Source of the DNA: Amorphochlora amoebiformis | Lineage: Eukaryota > Cercozoa > Chlorarachniophyceae | Direction of reading: 5' to 3' | Length of the DNA: 64,000 nucleotides | NCBI GenBank assembly: GCA_054601695.1 | Contig: BAAHQB010000399.1 | Location: 62,001 to 126,000, forward strand | In this document: positions 1-13,662 of the stretch, in pieces | Layout of the letters: the number at the start of each line of letters is the position of its first letter | Position numbering within the stretch: the first letter of the stretch is position 1 | Made by a program: the position numbers and the translations under genes | Notes under the pieces: generated by a model | The model's input: only the letters and a program-made list of their open reading frames with translations | Databases searched by the model: none | What the model was told of the DNA's origin: nothing

Positions 1-80
1 TGAATTACGAACTACAGTATCATAGTATGCCATTCCTAGCATTCCCCCGCGATTATTATCATAATAATTTAATAGACTAG

Positions 81-119
<39 letters not shown>

Positions 120-193
120 TTCTGGACTTATGTAATATCAAGAATACATATAGTCTAGATAGTAAAATATATATATATATATATATATATCTA

Positions 194-234
<41 letters not shown>

Positions 235-357
235 ATTACATGATATCTAGGATATTTTATTAGATCATAGTGTAGAAAGTATCATACTAGTCACAATGTA
301 TATAATCAGACAATCGCAATTGATTCTAGTGATTACTAGTACCATTTGACATATATT

Positions 358-406
<49 letters not shown>

Positions 407-530
407 ATATATATGTATATATACGCACTGTTGAAATAAAAAAGTATGATTTACTATCGTAGTATATCATAGTATATACATATACACATATATACATATA
501 CATACATATACATATATGTATGTATGTATA

Positions 531-569
<39 letters not shown>

Positions 570-778
570 TAAATATGTATATATACTGCATATATATATA
601 TATATATATATAATATATATATATATAAATATATACATGTGGGTATATATATATAAATATATATACTAATGCATATATATATATATATTTATGTACGTAT
701 GTATGTATATATGTATATATATATATATATATACAATCTTCAAAGCCTTTCCATCCTATATGTATATATACACATATA

Positions 779-849
<71 letters not shown>

Positions 850-983
850 ATTTATGTATACATATATTATTCGAGAAACAATAATACTACCAAGAAGTGA
901 TTGAAATAATGATTATCAAACGGTTGATTACACATATATATCCAAACTTGCAGAAATGCAACCAAGCTATCCGGGCCTTTGAG
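1..983. other. Intergenic TA-rich stretch, no gene seen
   Basis: Downstream side of the DD3-3-like gene. It consists of (TA)n tracts with short AT-rich unique segments. I see no exon-like segment, RNA gene or mobile-element end here. Confidence 0.7.
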
Positions 984-2405
984 TTATATGGGAGAAACGA
1001 TCGCTTCTTGTTCCTTTTTGTGTTCTAAAACATGGTCTCCCACGGGGAATGGCTGAGGTTGCGACTTGGTCTTGTCGAAACACCCGATCTCCTTTTTCTT
1101 CATGTACAGCGTGATGCCCGCTGCGGTAGCGCCGACGAAGAAGACGGCAGCAAAAGCGACACCGATCTCGGCGCCGGTGGACAGACCACTGTCGTTTTTG
1201 TTGTCTTTGGCGATGTTGTCCGTGCCGTTGTCGGTACCATCGTCGTCACCGTCGTTAGTGGTGCCATTGTTGTTAGTGCTGTTGCTGTTATCGGGTTTCT
1301 GAATGATGATCTCGGCCTTCTGCATCCGATTGGAGAAGTTGTTGTTGCGCGTGCTCATGTAGTAGTAGGAACCCGAGTGGGCGTTACATTGCTTGAGACC
1401 TTGGACTGGGTCCTGGGGGAAGCGATTGGGCATCATGTTGAGCTTCCCGCAATTGTTAAATAGGTTCTGCTTATTGTCATCGTCCTCAATAGCTCGATCG
1501 CAATGTGCCGGATCCTGGCCGCCCCAGCCGAAGAACACGGCCTCTGTCTCGTTGAAGAAATCGAGGTTCTCGTGGTATTCGGGGTAGTTCACTGAGCTCG
1601 AGTTGATGAGGACGATGTTGGTGCGGTCCGAGTATTGCCATCCCTCGCCGTTGTTCTGGTTCAGAGCGGCGTTGAAGTCTGAGCCGTGGAGCTGGATATG
1701 GATGTAATCGCCTTTTGTACAGCGCAGCACGGACGGTACAAAGTCGTACTCGAGAGCCGGGTAGGCCTGGACGATGTTGCCGCGGCGTCCTCGAAGGCCT
1801 AAGTTGGTGATCGATCCGTTGACAGGTGAAGCTTCGGCGACTTTGAAGACGTACGAGCGATCCTGGAAGGTGCGGCCCGTTTGGTGCGTATTCAAAGCAA
1901 GGCCGAGCTTAAAGCCCTCCGCGGCCGTGATGTTTTTGTTGAAGAGGTTTACAAACGGGCGGTTGTATAGGTGCTGGAATTTGTAGCATTCTGGCTTCTC
2001 GGTGCCAGAGACAGTGCTATTGCAGTCCGAGTTGCTGGCTCCATAGGAGTCAACGCGGACGAAGGAGTTCTGACTTTGGTTCATTCCGGTTCCCCTCCCA
2101 CAGAACTCCTCGTCATAGCGCACCCCGTCGCGCTCCTTATAGTTGCACTGCGCGTTGGACTTGTCGGCGTAAGCGTGCGATGGATAGTCATTAGTCGAAA
2201 CGTTGTAGCGAAGGCGGATCACACACATCTTGCCGGCCATGTCTTGGGGAATGGTGAGCGTGTAATATGGGGACTCAGGCTTGGATCCGGGCTGAGGGGT
2301 GATAAAGTCTCCGCTGGTGGGGTCGACCTATTATTGTTATATAAAGATTCTTCAGCAAGATCGATATATATATATATATATATACATATTATTTATTGGT
2401 GTATA

Positions 2406-2453
<48 letters not shown>

Positions 2454-2479
2454 AAGTAAATATATGTATATACATATCA

Positions 2480-2523
<44 letters not shown>

Positions 2524-2547
2524 CATATATATTATATACACATATGT

Positions 2548-2589
<42 letters not shown>

Positions 2590-2877
2590 ATGTATGTATA
2601 CATATGTATATGTGTATATGTATATATGTGTATATATATAACCAATCCGTAAACCTGAACGCCTTTCTCTCTATCGACATATGTTCATACTGATTTGACA
2701 TTTGTTTTGGGTAATTTTGCAAAAACTAGAACCAACGCATTGTTGAGGTTCCCATCGGGGTTTGCACAAGTCTCACGGACCGAGATTTTGTTTTCCGATA
2801 CGGTATATTATACAAGCTTATTATGCATACACACACATATATACTTAAACAATATATATATTTGCATATACTTATAC

Positions 2878-2923
<46 letters not shown>

Positions 2924-3030
2924 ATTGATAACAATATATATATATTCGTCTAACATATATATACATATATATATATATATATGTTATGTATGTGTACATA
3001 AATATATACCTATATTATTATATCTATACA

Positions 3031-3077
<47 letters not shown>

Positions 3078-3152
3078 ATAGGAAAAAAAGCCGACAACAT
3101 TCGCACCTCATAAGAGTTGCCTATACTATTATATCTATACAATATATATACA

Positions 3153-3192
<40 letters not shown>

Positions 3193-3993
3193 CATAATTA
3201 CATATATATATATATATGCATATAATAGGAAAAAAAGCCAACAACATTCGCACCTCATAAGAGTTGCCCAGGTGGTTGTCACGTGTGAAAGGATGGTACA
3301 AGCAGTCGGGAGCTTTGAGGCCGTGGCTCGCGTCCGTGAGCCACGGGTACATTTTAGAGGTGCAAGCCGCCTCGGTGATGGGGCACTCGTTCTCATTGTC
3401 TGGACACTGGCACCGTCCGTAGGTGCGCACATTTTGCGACTGGGTCTGAAAAAAGTCGCAGAACGACGTGTTAGATACGAGGATGGCTATATCCTTCCAC
3501 GGTTGCTTGCGCCAGTAAGGATAGTAGTCGCGTTCTTCTGGACACTCGAGTCCACGCCGGTTACCGTTGGGATTCTGGCGCGTGAAGCGCGATGTATTGC
3601 CATTAAGCACCTGGTCGGAAGTATACAGTCCCCTGTTGCGCATCGTTCTTGAGCACTCCGAGTAGTGTACGTGGTTCTCATGCATGCCGTACTCAATGAA
3701 GTTGTTTGAGCCGTTGATGTATTGGCTCTTCAGCTCTTCCGCTGTTTGCCCAATTTGCGGGCTCGACAAAGGGTTGGGAATCTGGTTTGTGCCCTCACCA
3801 TTATTCCTCGCGAACCTGCGAGCGGTCCATGTGGTGTTTGTGTCACATGATACAGTTGTGCCTTGGTTGCTTTGGCTGGAGTCGTAGCAACTGTCGCCGT
3901 TGGGGTACCCGTCGCGCAGGCCTGTGGTGTCGTCGTTTGAGCTCAATTTAGATATGCCTCACATTAATAATATTATATATATATATATGTATA

Positions 3994-4076
<83 letters not shown>

Positions 4077-4168
4077 ATATATATATATATATGTGTATAT
4101 ATGTATATATATATATATATAATATATTATATATGTATATATGTGTGTGTGTGTGTATTTGTATTACA

Positions 4169-4228
<60 letters not shown>

Positions 4229-4457
4229 CTTCCTACATACATCTCTACTTACGCAAACAATACCAGGCATAGTATCCTCGCACGCGTACTGGATGATAAG
4301 CTCGCAATGGACATTGGGGTTGCCGCCGCAACCGTTCTGGTTGGTCCACTCAATACGCAGCTTAGATCCCACGTAGTATCTCAAAGGGTCGCCGACGCCC
4401 TTTCCGCTCGGATCTCCGCGCCACTGCATACACATACATCCATACACATATACACAC

Positions 4458-4488
<31 letters not shown>

Positions 4489-4510
4489 ATTATATTATAT
4501 ATATATATAT

Positions 4511-4558
<48 letters not shown>

Positions 4559-4785
4559 AGTAATATATAATTTATACATGATGCATGATCATACCGGGTA
4601 ACCTCCCTTTCCGTTGTTCTGGGAGTCAAACTGGAGAGATTAAAAGATGAAGTGAGGTGTCAACTTACACGAATCAGCTTAGTCAAAACGGAATCATGCT
4701 CCAGAAACCAATAAAGAATGTAAAAACAAAATCCTGCAATATAACTGATATCTTATAAAATATACAATATTTTTGCATATATTTA

Positions 4786-4856
<71 letters not shown>

Positions 4857-4862
4857 TATATC

Positions 4863-4903
<41 letters not shown>

Positions 4904-5249
4904 ATATATATATATTATACAATATCTTTCTAATTATATTATAAGATTTGGTGACCATACGGTTTCCATTATTACGGTTATTCTTCCTCTCCCGGTTACG
5001 GTTATTGGACCCCTAACAATACAACGACAAAACAAATCATCATGCTGCCGTTACAAGTAACATGTTACGTCACAAGTAACATGTTACTGCACCTCCACTC
5101 CGCAAAACAGTAGAATCACACACTAGATATGCTGGTGTACAGCTGTACAGCGATGCGCGTGATGTTTGTTTTGATACCGGAGGGGAGTGGAGGTAGAGAT
5201 CCGCAACGCACAGCGCGACGCACAACACCAGGGGAACGAGAGACCTCAT
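984..5249 (-). CDS. DD3-3-like secreted, membrane-anchored glycoprotein (six exons, complete)
   Basis: Exons on the minus strand are 5249-5178, 5012-4956, 4630-4595, 4423-4264, 3921-3254 and 2327-984. All junction phases match, giving about 778 residues. The start is the ATG at 5249, which opens a signal peptide ([20 protein letters not shown]). Family landmarks follow in order: [80 protein letters not shown], then in the last exon [12 protein letters not shown] and [20 protein letters not shown]. These match Dictyostelium DD3-3 as I remember it; the biochemical role of the family is unclear to me. The last exon ends with an Asn/Asp-rich linker, one hydrophobic helix ([20 protein letters not shown]) and a basic tail. 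I infer a type I membrane protein with a large Cys-rich ectodomain. Donor 2 (GTCACC) is weak; the other sites are ordinary. Introns are TA-rich. Confidence 0.85.
3009..3268 (-). repeat. Tandem duplication of the DD3-3 exon 5 end and donor site
   Basis: Segment 3009-3119 is repeated as 3120-3267 with different TA-tract lengths. Each copy contains the last bases of exon 5 (coding ...NSYE), the GTGCGA donor and the following TTTTTTTCC run. Only the upstream copy (in gene sense, ending at 3254) joins the open frame of exon 5. The other lies within the intron as a decoy donor. Confidence 0.85.
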
Positions 5250-5880
5250 CAAATCAAATCACCTGACAAAAGAGAGAAAGTTAACAGAGGGTGTTCACAA
5301 CGGACAAGATAAGATGGACTGTATGCTTCTCCACGGTCCATTCAATACTCAGAATCTAGAACTCCATTTCGCTCATCCAACCCCGGAAGAAATGCAGGTA
5401 ATTTTCATCAACAAATGTTAGTTGTCCAGGGGGGGGGGGAAAGTCTCCACAGTGTTCTAACCGTCAGTCAGTGCGTATTCAACGCTGCTGGAGTCTGACG
5501 GAACCCAAGCCGACAACATGATCCCAGGAGTATCGGTCGCGGATAGCGAGGCTAAGCGAGTGCCAGCGATTAGAGTCACACACAATTGTTCGCAAAGAGC
5601 ATTATTCAGCAATATTCAACCGTTTCAGTCTGAAGTGTCTTAATACTCATGTATAAATTCTCTTAATACTCTCCTTTCCTAAATGTTCTATTTTCAAGTT
5701 TTCACCCAAAGTTACTCCCACGAAGTTTACTTTGCTCTATCAAGAACTCTCTTAATACTTATCTGATACTTCCTAATACTTTTTAAAACCTTTAAGAGTA
5801 TTACACCAACTATTTCTGGTTGTCGAAGATAACGGCATTATAACTGTATAACGCCAACCCGAGTCACCCGACTCGGGAGG

Positions 5881-5940
5881 CAGAAGCGGGCAGAAGCGGG
5901 CAGAAGCGGGCAGAAGCGGGCAGAAGCGGGCAGAAGCGGT
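5881..5940. repeat. Decamer tandem repeat, six copies
   Basis: CAGAAGCGGG is repeated six times without interruption; the last copy ends in T. It is GC-rich and unlike the surrounding simple repeats. Confidence 0.95.
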
Positions 5941-5997
5941 AAAAAGTAAAGAATAACGGGGTACAGGAGGACATTGACTTGGGACAGAACCCAGGCG

Positions 5998-6057
5998 CCG
6001 ACATTTACACCGACAACGGGTCATACACACATCATTGAAGTTATATATGTGTGTATG

Positions 6058-6147
<90 letters not shown>

Positions 6148-6205
6148 CACCGACAACGGGTCATACACACATCATTGAAGTTATATATGTGTGTATGTAT
6201 GTATG

Positions 6206-6283
<78 letters not shown>

Positions 6284-6323
6284 CACCGACAACGGGTCAT
6301 ACACACATTGAAGTTATATATGC

Positions 6324-6325
<2 letters not shown>
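5998..6325. repeat. Three copies of a unique ~50-bp segment separated by TA tracts
   Basis: The segment beginning ACCGACAACGGGTCATACAC occurs at about 5999, 6149 and 6285. Each copy is followed by TATATATGTG/TATG and a long (TA)n run. The third copy lacks three bases (ATC of CATCATTG). Confidence 0.95.
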
Positions 6326-6400
<75 letters not shown>

Positions 6401-6859
6401 TGATGTATGTAAATGTCGAATGTATGTTTGTGTGTGTGTATGTATGAATATGTCTAATATTAAAGTAAGATCGCTAGTGTGTGTGTAGTGTTATGGATCA
6501 TCGGATGCAATTGAACTGCACCGTTAGTACCAGACTCGAAATATAGATTCATTCCCACTAGATTTATAATACATTGTACCCTATCATGCAACTTCACATA
6601 TTCATGAGTAGTTATGACTGTCGTTACTATTAAGTCACGACTATGTACATGAAAACGGTACTGTGAATATTAATACTGGGATCACCGCTAGACCATACCA
6701 CTCACTCACTAGACTATTCTAGCTATTATTAGTACTAGTTTCTAGAGTATTCTGTAAATATCAACATCGACTGAGCTGCATATGTACAAGAATTTGTTGA
6801 TTATTCATAATATAGAATATATTATATTAGGTATATTTATATATAATATTATATCTGGT

Positions 6860-6939
<80 letters not shown>

Positions 6940-6997
6940 AGTATATATTATCATGATATAATATTATATATATATATATATATATAGTAGATATACA

Positions 6998-7067
<70 letters not shown>

Positions 7068-7073
7068 TACATG

Positions 7074-7118
<45 letters not shown>

Positions 7119-8178
7119 TGATGATACTACACAATAAATTTACATATGAGTATATATAGATGTGCGGCGTGAGATATATCTAGAATAAAATAGAGCTTGA
7201 ATACACGTACCTATTCTCATGTGACTCAACTTAGAATCATTCATATGCATAATCCTATCCGATACCGTGGCCGTCAGCAATCGCTATTCTACTGGCCCCG
7301 CCCTGCCATGACCGCCATATGTATATTACAGCTACGATGTCGAAGGTCTTCTAAAAACCCCGGGCGAAAGTCCTGCCGCATTCCTCCACACCTGGCGATG
7401 AAAGGCATAAAAAGGGCCCAAAGCGAAGCCGCAAGTTGTCGACACCTATTTCGAACCAAGCGTCATGTCAGGGACCTTCGCAAGTCCATGAAAATGTCGC
7501 CCAAGAAACCCCGTTTGGAGCTTCTCGACAGCAAAGAGCCAGCTCGTCCAAATCCACCTGAATGTTGACTTTGAGCTAATGTACCAGACGTCGGAACTGG
7601 TGTATAGAAGTTAATGTCACATTCAAGTAAGCATATACATCTAGACATGTACCTGGCATTGGTGTTAGTCTAACGTGTCAGCTTTCGCAGCAATCGTCCT
7701 AAGCATGATAGCCTACATCGAGACCCTCCAGATCTTTATCATGATGTCTTAGGTATGTAAAGAGCCCTTCAATATTCCAGAATCCAGCTTCCAGGTCCTT
7801 GAGCGGCACCACTCATACGATGAGCGTCATATTATTTCTCTTATGACTCTCTCTTTTGATCCCTCATGTGATCTCTCTCATATCTCGAAATCAGGAGCCT
7901 AAGATCGGTAGTGTCACACTTTGAAAAAGCTGCTTTACTTACCAATGTTGCCCCAGTTGGTAACCTTTCCGATCTTAAGAAACCAACCTCCAGTCAAAAA
8001 AGTAACGGACAGGTTGCTTATGCGATTGAGTATGGCGAAATGTTAAGGAATCGTCCATCCATTCCGAAAACGCTCACAGTAGCCTCACACGCGTCTGAGC
8101 TGAAACGCCTTCCCGCGTATCTGGCAGACTCCGCAAAAAGCAAACAGCTTCCCAGCACAGCCAGCTCCTCCCTGCAAG

Positions 8179-9084
8179 ATGTTCAACATGAGTCCTTTCC
8201 GCTGTTCCAATACCTCCATTGCGTTTCCGGCGTCCGTCAAGAAGCTCTCCAAGAATGCTGTCAAGACCTCGCCAACTGGAGACTCCAAGCACGCTGTCAA
8301 GACCTCAGTGACTCGCGACTCCAAGAAGTTTCTCAAGACTTTGCCGTCTCGCGACTCCAAGGTTCCTTCGTCCAAGCCCAAGTATGTAAAAGGCATCCAA
8401 TCAAGCTTCACACGTGTGTTTGTTACGGGCCTCCCAAACACTGGCAAGACCACTTTCACGGCCGCCGCCAACTTCGCCGCGCCGCCACATATACAGTTTT
8501 TTGACGTCCCTGATCAGGCCTTCCAGGCTCGCATCGACCTCGTGATCGTCATGGTTGATGCCAATAGCGTCGACAGTATCCGCCTCGCTCCGGTGGTAAA
8601 GCGCCAGCTCGAAGGTTTCCTTGAAGACAACCCTGGTTTCATTCTCGTCGGCAATAAGGTCGACACGATAACCGACAAACACAATGGATTCCGCGCCGGC
8701 GCGGAGCTCTTCACGACTTTCAAGAAGTCGCGATTCGCAAAGTGGTTTGCCACGTCGGCCAAAGATCGCACCAACATCGGCGATATCATCTCCTACCTCT
8801 CCTACTACCACATCGCCAAGCATAAGCTCATTGCTCAGGGGATGTTCACCTCAACGCCACCTCCAGAATCCGAGAGCCCTTTAACGTTCGCAACCCGACT
8901 TCCTAGGCGCGTGTGCCGGAGCCCGTGGACCCCTTCGCCTCCGAAGAGATCGCGCCGCAAGATATCAAGATCCAGATTTGTGTATCCCCATGTCTCGCCC
9001 GCAACACCTTCGATCCGGGACCCCGTCGCCCGCCCGGTCAGGAAGCGCCTTTCTCCGCAATTCGAGCTATGGGGCGAGGCTTAA
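8179..9084 (+). CDS. GTPase-like protein with intact P-loop, NKxD and SAK motifs but no switch I (301 aa)
   Basis: This is a single open frame. Residues 21-62 are a basic segment with about four imperfect repeats of KT(S/L)xxxDSK. A compact G domain follows: P-loop GLPNTGKT at 84-91, a Walker B-like DVPD at 109-112 where DxxG is expected, hydrophobic strand LVIVMVDANS, NKVD at 159-162 and TSAKD at 192-196. Only about 18 residues separate the P-loop from the DVPD motif, against roughly 40 in Ras-type GTPases, so switch I and strand 2 appear to be missing. The glycine of DxxG is replaced by Asp. The C-terminal 100 residues are rich in Arg, Pro and Ser. I infer a degenerate or specialised nucleotide-binding protein; GTP hydrolysis is doubtful. 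The ATG at 8179 is the first in this frame, but a coding-like frame just upstream (7911 on) leaves the 5' end uncertain. An AATAAA lies about 85 bases downstream. Confidence 0.7.
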   Translation: MFNMSPFRCSNTSIAFPASVKKLSKNAVKTSPTGDSKHAVKTSVTRDSKKFLKTLPSRDSKVPSSKPKYVKGIQSSFTRVFVTGLPNTGKTTFTAAANFAAPPHIQFFDVPDQAFQARIDLVIVMVDANSVDSIRLAPVVKRQLEGFLEDNPGFILVGNKVDTITDKHNGFRAGAELFTTFKKSRFAKWFATSAKDRTNIGDIISYLSYYHIAKHKLIAQGMFTSTPPPESESPLTFATRLPRRVCRSPWTPSPPKRSRRKISRSRFVYPHVSPATPSIRDPVARPVRKRLSPQFELWGEA

Positions 9085-9250
9085 GTGTCGCGCTCCTCTT
9101 CCTGAATGTGATAGTCGCGTCGTCTGTCTTGCTTGGCCTTCATGCTGAATTCAAACTTGTCGTTAAAAAATAAATTAACTCAAAAAATCGTTTAATCGTT
9201 ATTTGGAATTGTATAAGTATATATATATTTGTATATATTTGTGTACAATG

Positions 9251-9293
<43 letters not shown>

Positions 9294-9398
9294 ATATATA
9301 TATATATGTATATGTATATATATATACATTCATGATGTACAATACACAATTTTTATTTTTTTACATATATATACCCATATGTATATATATATATATAT

Positions 9399-9436
<38 letters not shown>

Positions 9437-9533
9437 CGTATTTTGCCCATCTATGTAACATTAATATATACATATATGTATATATATATGTATATATATA
9501 TATATATGTATATATGATATAATATAATATATA

Positions 9534-9641
<108 letters not shown>

Positions 9642-9828
9642 ATATATATAAATGTTATGCATATATGTTGAAAAAAAATAACTTAATATTATATATATAT
9701 ATACATATATACATATACATATATATTTATGTGTGTGTCTGTGTATATATGTATATACAAATATACACATATATATATATATATATATAGCGTGTGATTT
9801 GATAGGTGTGTATTACATGATGATGGTG

Positions 9829-9979
9829 TTTAGCGCAACCGAGCATGCTTGGTTGTACTAAACAGCGTACGGTTGTAAGTAATATATAGTGCTAGATGTG
9901 AGACGATATGATCATGTCAGATATAGTGCACTAATCATATCGTCTCACATCTAGCACTGTATATTACTTACAACCGTAC
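9829..9979. repeat. Two adjacent palindromes able to form hairpins
   Basis: Arms 9867-9912 and 9934-9979 are inverted copies of 46 bases with a single mismatch and a 21-base loop. Directly upstream, about 9829-9845 and 9846-9862 form a second, imperfect palindrome with almost no loop (GTTTAGCGCAACCGAGC / GCTTGGTTGTACTAAAC). It could be a foldback element, a hairpin RNA precursor or a recent inverted duplication. I cannot decide between these. Confidence 0.9.
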
Positions 9980-10014
9980 CCTACCAACAACCTTGTATCA
10001 AAATTATGTATATG

Positions 10015-10067
<53 letters not shown>

Positions 10068-10364
10068 AATGTGTGTATTTTATATAAACACTACATACAT
10101 ATGGATATCATACATATGTACAAAATGACATGATATATATATATATATCTTGTGTGTATATTACATCGGAGAGGACACCCTATGAATGAGCGGAGGCATT
10201 GAATGAGCGACCCAGTCGACCACACGGACAAACCCAAGCAATCACCGACACACACAGGCGACCATCAACATACAAACACTCCACGACAGGGCGCAAACAC
10301 TCACCTGCAAAAATACCGAAAGACAATGGGTAAATACGTATTCATTTAGATATATAAATAAAGA

Positions 10365-10407
<43 letters not shown>

Positions 10408-10499
10408 GTATTACATACATATATACATATATATACACATATATATGTATGTATGCATGTATACATATATATATTTATACTAATAAACACGTACACAAT

Positions 10500-10790
10500 G
10501 TAAGAGAGAGAAAAGAGGGGGAAAAGAAAGAGAAACAAGGGAGAGAGAGAAAAGAGAGGGAGGGAAGAGAGGAGAAAGAGAAGAGAAAGAGAAGAGAAAG
10601 AGAAGAGAAAGAGAGAGAGGGAAGAGAAGAGAAAAGAAAAGAAAAAAGAGACGAGAAAGAGAAAAGTAGATGGGGAGAGAGGAGAAAGGGAGAGAGGGGA
10701 GAGAGGAGAAAGAGAGGGAAGGAAGAGAGTAGAAAGGGAGAGAAAGGGAGAGAAGGGAGAGAGGAGAAAGAGGGAGAGAGACAGAAGCAT
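10500..10790. repeat. Polypurine (GA-rich) tract
   Basis: About 290 bases of GAGAGA/GAAAG runs, purine only on the plus strand. Long frames through it encode only Glu/Arg/Lys or Ser/Leu/Phe repeats and are not genes. Confidence 0.95.
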
Positions 10791-10935
10791 AGTCGACACA
10801 CACACAAGCAGAGAAAGATTCACAAACAGCGAGACAAATCGGCTGGTTCGTTTCGTCAAGTCCAGGGCTTCAGGCACGAAATATTATTGTCTCAAAAGGC
10901 GAATGGAAATGTGTTCGCTACACGTCATGTGGGTT

Positions 10936-11777
10936 TCAATGAGCGTTATAATTGGCGTAGTTACAATTAGCATCACGAGTGCGATAGCAGAGTGGTAGGG
11001 ATACAATATTCGACCCGCCGGTTCTTGGCCGCGCTTTGTCAGTTTGTGAATCGGCTACGTATGTGGTTGACACGCTCACTGGATATATGCGTTGCCGAAA
11101 GGCGTTACTGCCCCCATAGTCAAATACAGTGAGCCCCGAGTCAAACATAGGAACCCTCTAATATGTAGAATAACCTTTTAAAGGCTTTCGCATAATTATC
11201 ATAATCGCTCCGACAAATTTAGGTAGAAATACGAACCGCGCGTTGGCATGGTGAATACAATGTGGAGGGTGAATGGTCGTCGGAGTAAGACATGCTGAAT
11301 AATCTGATCCTAACCCTAATCCTAATCAATTCCGCTTTCGTGACTGACTTCAATAATTAATAATTCATAGTATTCTATTTTCATAATCATACATACACAC
11401 ATGTGTGCATACATACACATGTACATATGTGTGTATATATACACATATAATATACATACATATATACACACATATACATATGTATATGTATGCATGCATG
11501 CATGCACACATACACACACACACACATAACATACACACACACACACACATTACATACACACATATACATATACATATAATTCATATGTATGTACATGTGC
11601 ATATAATTCATATGTATGTACATGTGTATTTATGTATATATGTACATGTGTGCACATGCACACATGTATGTACATGTATGTGTATATGTGTATATATATG
11701 TGTGTTTATGTGTGTGTGTGTATGTGTGTATGCATACATGTGTATAATACACATGCATGTGTGTATGTAATGTGCAC

Positions 11778-11840
<63 letters not shown>

Positions 11841-11882
11841 ATACATACATATATATATATAATATATATATATATATACATA

Positions 11883-11916
<34 letters not shown>

Positions 11917-11934
11917 ATGTGTGTGTGTAATATG

Positions 11935-11982
<48 letters not shown>

Positions 11983-12375
11983 CATTATCCAACTAGTCAA
12001 GTCAAAACACTAGGTGGACTAGCAATGATAAATGAATATGTATTTGACTAGTAATCACATGATGCTTTATGGACAGATGGAGACTTTTATATAACCGTTA
12101 GTATACTAAGTTATACGTGTATATAGTCTTTACTGTAATGTAGATATTGAGAATCCTGCGGTCGTTAGTCGTGTATAGCTTAGACCATGTGTCTGGCTAG
12201 TCTACAATCAGTCCGGCGCGTACACTAGATCTGGCACATAGTAAATGACCAAAACTTTAGTGTGGCACCGTCATATGGCAGAGCAATGTAAATGAACACA
12301 AACTATATATGCTACTAATGATATATTTACGTCAAATTCAAGTCACTACGTAGTCCGAGTGCGGTATAATATCTA

Positions 12376-12426
<51 letters not shown>

Positions 12427-12877
12427 ACGGATTATTAGTCATTGTAGAGCTGAAAGACTCGCCGCTCGCGGGATCGTCGAATGTCACGGAATACTGGGGG
12501 GAGAATATAGGAGTGGAGTTCAAGTTGTTGTGGCTGGGAGTATCTTCTTCTAAAACTACATTCGAACAAACATTACTTACCGTCACAATTGTAGACCCAC
12601 AGGCGATAGAAGTATCGATTCTTGAGGCCGGGAGACCTGTAAACGCTGCAATACTTGCTTGGGCGTCGGCGGCGATCTTTTGTGCCATGGTACTTGTGCA
12701 ATCAATGTTGACAAAGGTCATGGATCCACACACGGAACTCGATGCGCTAGTGAAACACTTGTTCGGGTGGTACTCAAGCAGCCCTGGGGATTAGATCGAT
12801 AAACCTTGAAATACGTGTCCATATCATGTATCAATATGTTTGTATATAATATGTATATTTATACATATATATATGTA

Positions 12878-12966
<89 letters not shown>

Positions 12967-13247
12967 GTATATATATAATATACATATTTATATACATGTA
13001 TATATACATATATACATATACATATATGTATTTATACATAGCGTGTATTTACGTTCATCTCCCTGTCTCTATTTGTGTGCGTGTCGACTATGGTTCCGTT
13101 TACCTCCTTCTTTCTACTCTCTCCCTTGTCTCACTTTCCACTCTCTCCCATCTCCTCTCTCCGTCTCCTTTCCCTTCTCTCCCTTCTCTCCCTTTCTCCT
13201 TTCTCCCTTCTCTCCCTTTCTCCTTTCCCTATCTTATCTCTCTTCTT

Positions 13248-13324
<77 letters not shown>

Positions 13325-13388
13325 GATGTGCATTATATGTATGCATATATGTATATGTGTATATAAATATTCACATGTATATACATAC

Positions 13389-13426
<38 letters not shown>

Positions 13427-13662
13427 TATATGCATATATATATATATAATATGTATGTATTTATATATGTATATGTGTAAAGGTGTTTATGTATATATAT
13501 ACAATATATGCATATAAATCTGTATATAATATATATATATATATATGTATATGTATATATATATATACGTATATGTTTGTGTATTTGGAATAGTATGGCA
13601 TAATATGACCTTGTCTGAGAGGTAAGAAAGCCCGCCCAGCCAGTTTTCACTTCCGAATGCAC

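Larger units (their letters stand above)
5250..8178. other. Intergenic region with local repeats
   Basis: 5250-5870 is unique sequence with no convincing exon. 5881-5940 is a decamer repeated six times, and 6000-6320 holds three copies of a unique segment between TA tracts. 6420-7190 is AT-rich. A plus-strand frame at 7197-7568 (about 123 residues, basic) and another at 7911-8504 overlapping the GTPase-like gene have coding-like composition but no recognisable domain. I do not call either as a gene. Confidence 0.6.

Noticed and set aside
336-884. Overlapping open frames of Tyr/Ile/His/Val repeats on both strands, recurring across the window
   Set aside because: They are translations of (TA)n, (TATG)n and (TG)n microsatellites, with no non-repeat content.
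10475-10970. Glu/Arg/Lys-rich and Leu/Ser/Phe-rich frames
   Set aside because: Products of the polypurine tract; the same applies to frames at 45640-46173, 49090-49250, 60401-60880 and 61888-62377 (except the exon parts described).
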